DNA of 64,000 nt from Maribacter aquimaris (GTDB lineage: Bacteria; Bacteroidota; Bacteroidia; Flavobacteriales; Flavobacteriaceae): contig NZ_JABTCF010000009.1 of assembly GCF_014596745.1 (NCBI RefSeq), positions 163,443 through 227,442 of the forward strand, in the 5' to 3' direction. Each line of letters opens with the position of its first letter. Within the stretch, counting starts at the first letter, position 1. The notes under the pieces are model-generated. The model was given only the letters and a program-made list of their open reading frames with translations. It had not been told where the DNA came from and made no database searches. The position numbers and the translations under genes are program-made. Positions 57,215 through 64,000 of the stretch are shown here, piece after piece.

Positions 57215-57740
57215 GGGTCATGTTGTGTATTAAATGATCAAAGAATTTTTCGAAAATAATCTTAAACCAAACCGTATATTGTTCTGGATTTTCAGCGATA
57301 TCCTTTTGGATATCCTCTGGTTTCATCCATTTGAAATCCGCAACCTCTTCCGGATTGATTTCAGGGCTTCCATTATAGGAACCTATCATCACATGATCCA
57401 ATTCGTGCTCGGTAAGGCCGTTATCAAAGGGTGCTTTATAGATAAAGGAAAAAAGTTCTTTCAAGTCGGCGGTGAATCCCATTTCTTCCTGTAACCTTCT
57501 TCGACCAGCCTCGATATTGGTTTCACCCACCCTTTGATGGCTACAACAGGTATTTGTCCAAAGCAAGGGCGAATGATATTTGTGCGCTGCCCTTTGTTGC
57601 AGCATGGTTTCCCCATAATCATTCATGATAAATACAGAAAACGCCCTATGCAATTGCGCTTTTTCATGCGCTTCCATTTTGGGCATGGTGCCAATTTGCT
57701 CGTCTTGGGTATTTACAAGAATGACTTCTTCTTCCTTCAT
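57204..57740 (-). CDS. idi: Isopentenyl-diphosphate delta-isomerase type 1 (Idi)
   Basis: 178 residues with the Nudix fold. His31, catalytic Cys65 (or Cys66) in TNTCCSHQRVGE and the box GRRRLQEEMGF are present. It isomerises IPP and DMAPP for isoprenoid synthesis (menaquinone, undecaprenyl carriers). Its end overlaps queD. Confidence 0.95.
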   Translation of the reverse strand: MKEEEVILVNTQDEQIGTMPKMEAHEKAQLHRAFSVFIMNDYGETMLQQRAAHKYHSPLLWTNTCCSHQRVGETNIEAGRRRLQEEMGFTADLKELFSFIYKAPFDNGLTEHELDHVMIGSYNGSPEINPEEVADFKWMKPEDIQKDIAENPEQYTVWFKIIFEKFFDHLIHNMTHES

Positions 57741-57823
57741 ACTGTAAAAATAAGACCTTTACCCAACTTTTAAGTTAAGCCTGATATAAAAAATAAGGAT
57801 ACGAAGGAATACTTGGCAAATGG

Positions 57824-58783
57824 TTAGAAGAACCTAGGTGATTTTACATAGCCTTTGGTCTTTATGAAGTCGTATCTTAGAATGATTTCAAAGGATCCGT
57901 CATTAAAGGCTGCATTACCTAATTCGGTTACCTCACGGTCATAGGCCATTCCTATTAGGAAAGATTCATTCAAGTAAAAACCGAACATACCACTGAAAGC
58001 GGCATCCCATCGATAAGCCCCACCAAGAATAAACTTATCATTGAGCATAAAGTTGGCCGAAAGGTCAACCTGCAAGGGTGCCCCTTGAACCATTTTTGAA
58101 AGGATGGTAGGTTTAAATTTCAAATTCGGGTTCATATCAAAGACATAACCTGTAATCAAATAAAAATTCATCTGTTCTTTGGCCGTGGATAAAGAGGATT
58201 CCTCAAAATGCGATGTCTGCAAAAATCTTGGCACCGATAAACCTGCATAGAACTTATCTGTATGATAGTATACACCAGCACCAAAATTTGGCGAAAACTT
58301 ATTATCTATATCCTGTTCCAAGGTTTGATCGGGCGCAAATTGATTAAGCTCTGAAAATCGGATGTCCAACAAATGGCCACTGGCCTTTATTCCAAAACTC
58401 AACTTCCCTTCGTCCGAGGTTTTTACGGTATACGAAAAGTCCACATCCAAATAGGTTTCGGATGTTGGTCCTATTTCATCATTTACAATAGAAACCCCTA
58501 ATCCTACCCCATTATAACCTATAGGGGAGTGTATATTCAAGGTTTGGGTCTTCGGTGCACCGTCGAGTCCCACCCATTGCGATCTGTGCAATGCCGCCAA
58601 ACTCAAATGCCCCCTGGAACCCGCATATGCCGGATTCACACTTACTGTATTGTACATGTATTGTGTATATTGGGCATCTTGCTGCGCCTGTACCCCTGTT
58701 GACAAGAACAAAAGGACAAACCCTAGAACACCTAGAAGCCCTATCTTTTTTACAACACCTATTATGTGATTCATCATAATCAT
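57824..58783 (-). CDS. Type IX secretion PorP/SprF family outer-membrane protein
   Basis: 319 residues with a signal peptide ending GVQAQ (near residue 33; the ATG could also be at 58774). The mature protein is a PorP/SprF-like beta-barrel beginning QDAQYTQYMYNTVSVNPAYA, with LHRSQWVGLDGAPKTQTLNI. In flavobacteria such proteins sit beside large T9SS-secreted adhesins and are needed for their surface attachment. It follows the calcium-repeat protein with a one-base overlap. Confidence 0.94.
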   Translation of the reverse strand: MIMMNHIIGVVKKIGLLGVLGFVLLFLSTGVQAQQDAQYTQYMYNTVSVNPAYAGSRGHLSLAALHRSQWVGLDGAPKTQTLNIHSPIGYNGVGLGVSIVNDEIGPTSETYLDVDFSYTVKTSDEGKLSFGIKASGHLLDIRFSELNQFAPDQTLEQDIDNKFSPNFGAGVYYHTDKFYAGLSVPRFLQTSHFEESSLSTAKEQMNFYLITGYVFDMNPNLKFKPTILSKMVQGAPLQVDLSANFMLNDKFILGGAYRWDAAFSGMFGFYLNESFLIGMAYDREVTELGNAAFNDGSFEIILRYDFIKTKGYVKSPRFF

Positions 58784-60810
58784 TATCTGTTAATATAAAT
58801 GTACCCTGAAAGTGTAATGGTCTTGCCGGTTACATCTACATAATCAAGGATATAGAAATAGGTTCCTACTGGCAATTTGTTGTCTTTTTCAACAGTAACC
58901 CTTCCTTCGGACGTGCCGTCAAAAACATTACCATTCGTATTATAAGCCCTTGTGGTATAGACCAAAACGCCCCATCTATTGTAGATCTTAAGGGAATTAT
59001 CAGGGTAATTCTGCAATCCACCTATAACCAAGACATCATGAACACCATCTCCATTTGGAGTTAGAACATTGAATACTTCCACTTCCTCTTCAGGAACATT
59101 CGGCTCAAGGTAATCTGGGATTCCATTACCATCGTTATCATCATTGGAATAATCACCATCACCATTCAAATCCTCATCGATGGTCATGAATGTATCATCG
59201 TCATCATTAGTATCCCGATAATCCGATTCATTATCGCCATCGGTATTTGGCAGATCCATGTAAGGATCATTGTATTTATCATTAACATCATAATCAATGG
59301 CAGCATCTCCCTCATAATTGTCATCCAATCCATCATTATCCTTGTCGGAACCAATCAAGACGACATCGGCAATACCATCATGGTCGTAGTCATGGCCTTC
59401 AATAGCGTCAGGAATATTATCATTATCACTATCATCATCCAAATAATCGGGTAAACTATCGCCATCGGTATCTACAGGGAACAATCCTAAACCACCTACT
59501 TCATAAGCATCGTCCAATCCGTTGGCATTGGCATCAATCAAACTTGGAGGAATATAACCCTCCGTGGTCTGTGCCTCGACATTGTCGGGAATACCATCAT
59601 TATCACTATCTATATCCAAATAGTCGGGAAAGCCATCCCCATCACTATCGGTCGGATTTGTTGATGGATCCCCATCGCCGTCCAAATCCAAATCCTCAAA
59701 ACTATCAACGATGCCATCATTATCCGAATCCAAATCCAATGCGTTTGAAACTACGATGGTCACCGTGGCCGTACTGCAATTTAAGGCAGCATCACATAAG
59801 GTATAGGTAAAGGTGTCGTTACCCACAAATCCGTTGTCGGGGGTGTAGGTTACACTATCATCCGATGGATTGTCGGGGGTAGCATTATTATTATGGACCA
59901 CGATTCCATTAGACGGATTTGACGTGGTGAAAGCCCCTATTATTGGAATGTCATTGTCATTGGCCAGAATATAAATATCGATTGGTGTATCCTCTTCCGT
60001 AGCGACCGCATCATCAATAGCATCCACAATAGGCAAGACATCGATGGCAACTGTTGCCGTACTACAATCCCCTGAAGAATTACAAACGGTGTAATCAAAA
60101 GAATCCGGACCATTATAGTCGGGATTTGGGGTATAGGTCACACTATCATCTGACGGATTGTTTGGCGTTCCGTTATCATCAATGACCACAACCCCATTCG
60201 TAGGATTGGTCGTCGTTAATGTACCGGTAGTAGGTAAGTCGGAATCATTTGAATAGATATCCACTACTAAAGGAACATCCTCATCGGTGGTTACCATATC
60301 ATCAACCAAATTTGCGGCTTGATCAAGGCATACTACGGTAAAGTTGGGAAGATCAAAGCTATTCCCCGCCTTGGTAACCGTTGCTGTATAGCGGGTAACG
60401 CTTTGTGTTGCCATGACCGTCGGATGCGTTTGATCCCCTGTCACGGAGGGACTCCATCCCAAGGTTGCTCCAGAAGATAAATCCACATTGGCAGAAATAT
60501 CCAAGGTAACCTCATTATCTGGGGAACTACAATGGGTTACAATAAAATAACCGGATGCATTGGAACCACAAAGAGTACCGTCATAAGTTGCAAAATAAAT
60601 ACCAGGTGCCGTTACCTCATAAAAGAAATCCGTTCCCAATACAGTGGAAGTGTCAGACGCCTCGTACCATCGGTAATTATGTTCATCCGTACTATTGGGA
60701 GCCTGTAATAAAAACTGTGCATTGGACACAACGACCCCCAGTAGTGTAAAAACAATACTGAGGATTAGTTTTTTATATGTAGGTGTGAGCTTCAAACTGA
60801 TAAGGGCCAT
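58783..60810 (-). CDS. Gliding-motility C-terminal-domain surface protein with TSP3-type calcium repeats
   Basis: 675 residues with a signal peptide ending SNAQ. Layout: an Ig-like N-terminal domain (about 32-165); two tandem cadherin-like domains (about 165-270 and 270-360, each with a DEDVP or EEDTP start and [10 protein letters not shown]...F-Y); a run of thrombospondin type 3-like calcium loops (about 360-585, [25 protein letters not shown] and further DxDxDG units); and a gliding/CHU-type C-terminal sorting domain (about 590-675, [32 protein letters not shown] and final [10 protein letters not shown]). It is thus expected to be exported by T9SS. The start is 10 bases downstream of the repeat-protein stop. 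Confidence 0.92.
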   Translation of the reverse strand: MALISLKLTPTYKKLILSIVFTLLGVVVSNAQFLLQAPNSTDEHNYRWYEASDTSTVLGTDFFYEVTAPGIYFATYDGTLCGSNASGYFIVTHCSSPDNEVTLDISANVDLSSGATLGWSPSVTGDQTHPTVMATQSVTRYTATVTKAGNSFDLPNFTVVCLDQAANLVDDMVTTDEDVPLVVDIYSNDSDLPTTGTLTTTNPTNGVVVIDDNGTPNNPSDDSVTYTPNPDYNGPDSFDYTVCNSSGDCSTATVAIDVLPIVDAIDDAVATEEDTPIDIYILANDNDIPIIGAFTTSNPSNGIVVHNNNATPDNPSDDSVTYTPDNGFVGNDTFTYTLCDAALNCSTATVTIVVSNALDLDSDNDGIVDSFEDLDLDGDGDPSTNPTDSDGDGFPDYLDIDSDNDGIPDNVEAQTTEGYIPPSLIDANANGLDDAYEVGGLGLFPVDTDGDSLPDYLDDDSDNDNIPDAIEGHDYDHDGIADVVLIGSDKDNDGLDDNYEGDAAIDYDVNDKYNDPYMDLPNTDGDNESDYRDTNDDDDTFMTIDEDLNGDGDYSNDDNDGNGIPDYLEPNVPEEEVEVFNVLTPNGDGVHDVLVIGGLQNYPDNSLKIYNRWGVLVYTTRAYNTNGNVFDGTSEGRVTVEKDNKLPVGTYFYILDYVDVTGKTITLSGYIYINR

Positions 60811-60820
60811 TGTTTATTAA

Positions 60821-63800
60821 TTATTTAACTACAAATACCACATTGATCAATGAATTATAATCAGCTGGAGGTGCATCCACATTATAGGTCATTACCCCTG
60901 TATCACTAATATTTACATTACTAAACACCGTTGGATCATAATACGTAACATAATAATAGAGCTCAGCCCTAGTATACGTAGGTATTGCTGCAGGTGCACT
61001 TGTACTTTTCGCAGAGGAAGGTAAGGTCATGCCGTATTGATCTAAATATTGTTGATACAAATCAATGGTTGCCCCTGAAACTACTGATGAAGCATCTACT
61101 GCAATTGATGGTGGGTAGAAAATTCTGGCCGCTTTGGAGGTAATCGGGGTAATAGCCTCGATAACATCCTGTACGGTCGAATCAACAACACCATCACCAT
61201 CAACATCAATGATATCCGCCGCATCTACTGTTGAATCCCCATTTAAATCAATGGATGATGCTACATTATTAACTTCGTCGGAATTCTGGTCATCAGTTGC
61301 AAGCAGACCACTGCCACTTACACTAAGCGCATTGTTCGCTGCCGGGTCTACCACTGCCGTGAACTCGTTACTTCCATCCAGGTTCAATCCGTTGCCTGCC
61401 GTGTATTCCGTATTCGTGTCCGTGGCGTATATACCATTGGCACGTACATCCAATGCGTTATTAGCATCTGGACTGGCTACAGCCGTGAACTCGTTACTTC
61501 CATCTAGGTTCAATCCGTTGCCCGCTGTATACTGGGTGTCATTATCGGTTGCACTTGCCAGGGCCTCGATTGCCCCCTGTACATCGGTTTCGCCAAGTGA
61601 TGCGGTACTATCATCGAAAGTAACCTCACCTGCATTCTGGTCATCAGTTGCAAGCAGACCACTACCACTTACACTAAGTGCATTGTTCGCGGCTGGGTCT
61701 ACTACTGCCGTGAACTCGTTACTGCCATCTAGGTTCAATCCGTTGCCTGCCGTGTATTCCGTGTTCGTGTCCGTGGCGTATATACCATTGGCACGTACAT
61801 CCAATGCATTGTTAGCATCTGGACTGGCTACTGCCGTGAACTCGTTACTTCCATCTAGGTTCAATCCGTTACCTGCCGTGTATTCCGTATTCGTGTCCGT
61901 GGCGTATATACCATTGGCTCGTACATCCAATGCATTGTTAGCATCTGGACTGGCTACTGCCGTGAACTCGTTACTTCCATCTAGGTTCAATCCATTTCCA
62001 GCCGTGTATTCCGTATTCGTGTCCGTGGCGTATATACCATTGGCACGTACATCCAATGCATTGTCAGCATCCGGACTAGCTACAGCCGTGAACTCGTTAC
62101 TTCCATCTAGGCTCAATCCATTTCCTGCCGTATACTGGGTGTCATTATCGGTTGCACTTGCCAGTGCCTCGATTGCCCCCTGTACATCCGTTTCGCCAAG
62201 TGATGCGGTACTATCATCGAAAGCAACCTCACCTGCATTCTGGTCATCTGTATCTGTAGCGTAAAGACCACTGCCGCTTACACTAAGTGCATTGTTCGCT
62301 GCCGGGTCGACTACAGCCGTGAACTCGTTACTTCCATCTAGGCTCAATCCATTGCCTGCCGTATACTGGGTGTCATTATCGGTTGCACTTGCCAGTGCCT
62401 CGATTGCCCCCTGTACATCCGTTTCGCCAAGTGATGCGGTACTATCATCGAAAGCAACCTCACCTGCATTCTGGTCATCTGTATCTGTAGCGTAAAGACC
62501 ACTGCCGCTTACACTAAGTGCATTGTTCGCTGCCGGGTCGACTACCGCTGTAAATTCATTACTTCCATCTAAATTCAATCCGTTGCCTGCCGTGTATTCC
62601 GTATTCGTGTCCGTGGCGTATATACCATTGGCTCGTACATCCAATGCATTGTTAGCATCTGGACTGGCTACTGCCGTGAACTCGTTACTTCCATCTAGGT
62701 TCAATCCATTTCCTGCCGTATACTGGGTGTCATTATCGGTTGCACTTGCCAGCGCTTCGATTGCCCCCTGTACATTGGTTTCGCCAAGTGATGCGGTACT
62801 ATCATCGAAAGCAACCTCGCCTGCATTCTGGTCATCAGTTGCAAGAAGACCACTACCACTTACACTAAGCGCGTTGTTCGCTGCCGGGTCGACTACCGCC
62901 GTGAACTCGTTACTTCCATCTAGGTTCAATCCGTTGCCTGCCGTATACTGGGTATCATTATCGGTTGCACCTGCCAGTGCTTCGATTGCTCCCTGTACAT
63001 CCGTTTCACCAAGTGATGCGGTACTATCATCGAAAGCAACCTCGCCTGCATTCTGGTCATCTGTATCTGTAGCGTAAAGACCACTAGCACTAACGCTAAG
63101 TGCATTGTTCGCTGCTGGGTCGACTACCGCTGTAAATTCATTACTTCCATCTAAATTCAAGCCGTTGCCTGCGGTGTATTCCGTATTCGTGTCCGTGGCG
63201 TATATACCATTGGTACGTACATCCAATGCGTTATTAGCATCTGGACTGGCTACAGCCGTGAACTCGTTACTTCCATCTAGGTTCAATCCATTGCCTGCCG
63301 TATACTGGGTATCATTATCGGTTGCACTTGCCAGTGCCTCGATTGCTCCCTGTACATCGGTTTCGCCAAGTGATGCGGTACTATCATCGAAAGCAACCTC
63401 GCCTGCATTCTGGTCATCTGTATCTGTAGCGTAAAGACCACTAGCACTAACGCTAAGTGCATTGTTCGCTGCCGGGTCTACTACTGCCGTGAACTCGTTG
63501 CTTCCATCTAGGTTCAATCCGTTGCCTGCCGTATACTGGGTGTCATTATCGGTTGCACTTGCCAGTGCCTCGATTGCCCCCTGTACATCCGTTTCGCCAA
63601 GTGATGCGGTACTATCATCGAAAGTAACCTCACCTGCATTCTGGTCATCAGTTGCAAGAAGACCACTACCACTTACACTAAGTGCATTGTTCGCTGCCGG
63701 GTCTACCACTGCCGTGAACTCGTTACTGCCATCTAGGTTCAATCCGTTGCCTGCCGTGTATTCCGTGTTCGTGTCCGTGGCGTATATACCATTGGCACGT

Positions 63801-64000
63801 ACATCCAATGCATTGTCAGCATCCGGACTGGCTACAGCCGTGAACTCATTACTTCCATCTAGGTTCAATCCATTTCCTGCCGTATACTGGGTGTCATTAT
63901 CGGTTGCACTTGCCAGGGCTTCGATTGCACCCTGTACATCGGTTTCGCCAAGTGATGCGGTACTATCATCGAAAGTAACCTCACCTGCATTCTGGTCATC
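60821..64000 (-). CDS. Giant repeat surface protein (adhesin-like), N-terminus outside the window
   Basis: Open leftward from beyond the window edge to the stop at 60821; more than 1,050 residues are visible. Fifteen modules begin TAGNGLNLDGSNEFTAV and follow two types: 7 short (42 residues, ASPDANNALDVRANGIYATD) and 8 long (75 or 77 residues, VVDPAANNALSVSGSGLLAT plus a QNAGEVTFDDSTASLGETDV segment). The last long module is followed by a unique C-terminal region of roughly 150 residues: a DLNGDSTVDAADIIDVDGDG calcium-binding dockerin-like loop, then ARIFYPPSIAVDASS and a final INVVFVVK. Similar YTAGNGL repeats occur in tail-fibre-like adhesins. It lies directly upstream of the CHU-type protein and PorP/SprF gene; the mechanism is inferred from that context. 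Confidence 0.9.
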   Translation of the reverse strand, partial: DDQNAGEVTFDDSTASLGETDVQGAIEALASATDNDTQYTAGNGLNLDGSNEFTAVASPDADNALDVRANGIYATDTNTEYTAGNGLNLDGSNEFTAVVDPAANNALSVSGSGLLATDDQNAGEVTFDDSTASLGETDVQGAIEALASATDNDTQYTAGNGLNLDGSNEFTAVVDPAANNALSVSASGLYATDTDDQNAGEVAFDDSTASLGETDVQGAIEALASATDNDTQYTAGNGLNLDGSNEFTAVASPDANNALDVRTNGIYATDTNTEYTAGNGLNLDGSNEFTAVVDPAANNALSVSASGLYATDTDDQNAGEVAFDDSTASLGETDVQGAIEALAGATDNDTQYTAGNGLNLDGSNEFTAVVDPAANNALSVSGSGLLATDDQNAGEVAFDDSTASLGETNVQGAIEALASATDNDTQYTAGNGLNLDGSNEFTAVASPDANNALDVRANGIYATDTNTEYTAGNGLNLDGSNEFTAVVDPAANNALSVSGSGLYATDTDDQNAGEVAFDDSTASLGETDVQGAIEALASATDNDTQYTAGNGLSLDGSNEFTAVVDPAANNALSVSGSGLYATDTDDQNAGEVAFDDSTASLGETDVQGAIEALASATDNDTQYTAGNGLSLDGSNEFTAVASPDADNALDVRANGIYATDTNTEYTAGNGLNLDGSNEFTAVASPDANNALDVRANGIYATDTNTEYTAGNGLNLDGSNEFTAVASPDANNALDVRANGIYATDTNTEYTAGNGLNLDGSNEFTAVVDPAANNALSVSGSGLLATDDQNAGEVTFDDSTASLGETDVQGAIEALASATDNDTQYTAGNGLNLDGSNEFTAVASPDANNALDVRANGIYATDTNTEYTAGNGLNLDGSNEFTAVVDPAANNALSVSGSGLLATDDQNSDEVNNVASSIDLNGDSTVDAADIIDVDGDGVVDSTVQDVIEAITPITSKAARIFYPPSIAVDASSVVSGATIDLYQQYLDQYGMTLPSSAKSTSAPAAIPTYTRAELYYYVTYYDPTVFSNVNISDTGVMTYNVDAPPADYNSLINVVFVVK
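61262..64000 (-). repeat. Mosaic tandem repeat array inside the adhesin-like gene
   Basis: Landmark positions of the repeated CAATCC(A/G)TT(G/T)CC segment: about 61382, 61508, 61733, 61859, 61985, 62111, 62342, 62573, 62699, 62924, 63155, 63281, 63512, 63737 and 63863. Intervals are 126, 225 or 231 bases, all multiples of 3, so the reading frame is kept whatever units are gained or lost. The copies are nearly identical at the nucleotide level. Confidence 0.9.

Noticed and set aside
61134..62264. A 376-codon plus-strand frame (and three similar shorter ones at 62292-63434) opposite the adhesin repeats
   Set aside because: It is the complement of the repeat modules; it has the same periodic LPAVYSVFVS/LPSRFNP pattern because of the repeats, has no start context, and the minus strand gives a coherent surface protein.
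61262..64000. CRISPR-like periodicity
   Set aside because: The repeats are directly tandem, 126-231 bases long, translate in frame and have no unique spacers, so this is a coding repeat array.

Overview
The window reads as chromosome of a marine-type member of the Bacteroidota, almost certainly a Flavobacteriaceae species. The evidence is the low-to-moderate GC, weak Shine-Dalgarno sequences, several TTG/TAnnTTTG-type promoters, lipoproteins and SusCD-free envelope genes typical of the phylum, a type IX secretion/gliding gene cassette (PorP/SprF plus a gliding-motility C-terminal-domain protein), bacillithiol synthesis (BshC), the small ribosomal-operon protein DUF4295, and the order rpmB-rpmG-DUF4295-ftsY-rimO known from this class. 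I cannot name the genus. I see no tRNA, rRNA, CRISPR array, prophage or insertion sequence.

Layout. 0-8.3 kb: mnmA followed by a nitronate-monooxygenase-like gene cut by the window edge, a four-domain fasciclin lipoprotein, then yidC and pyrG. 8.3-13.3 kb: a guaA operon that continues into a LysM/periplasmic-binding lipid-envelope protein, an OsmC peroxidase-like protein and a DUF922 zinc-protease-like protein. 13.5-19.3 kb: a small unknown gene, a PNPOx-like flavoprotein, and an operon bshC - GT39-like glycosyltransferase - PLP decarboxylase. 19.4-25.9 kb: M14 carboxypeptidase, GntP permease, rimO and a class-C beta-lactamase-fold lipoprotein. 26-31.7 kb: ftsY, the small ribosomal cluster, and a five-gene tightly packed operon (DEDDh exonuclease, carboxypeptidase-regulatory-like protein, FAH hydrolase, orphan Hpt protein, CinA). 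31.9-42.7 kb: 2-oxoacid dehydrogenase E2, recR, a sodium:solute symporter, a CoA-binding protein, an 860-base spacer with an elaborate palindromic element, fabH, a UbiB-type kinase with a TetR-like regulator, and htpG with a palindromic upstream region.

42.7-49.8 kb: an ECF sigma factor overlapping a small membrane protein (possible anti-sigma), DUF6249, MOSC and DoxX genes, a recent tandem duplication of a small exported beta-sandwich protein, an AraC regulator translationally coupled to alkB, and an S1/P1 nuclease. 49.9-57.8 kb: a class A penicillin-binding protein that seems to start at TTG, a frameshifted remnant of a DUF5916 gene, a HAD phosphatase, DUF819 permease, DUF4369 lipoprotein, and manA-queD-idi.

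57.8-64 kb is the most distinctive part: a cell-surface cassette transcribed leftward. It starts with a giant protein made of near-identical 42- and 75/77-residue modules (15 visible, running off the window), followed by a calcium-binding-repeat protein with a gliding-type C-terminus and a PorP/SprF outer-membrane protein. The arrangement resembles the sprB-type adhesin loci of gliding flavobacteria. The modules show signs of ongoing recombination, so the length and content of the surface fibre are probably variable.
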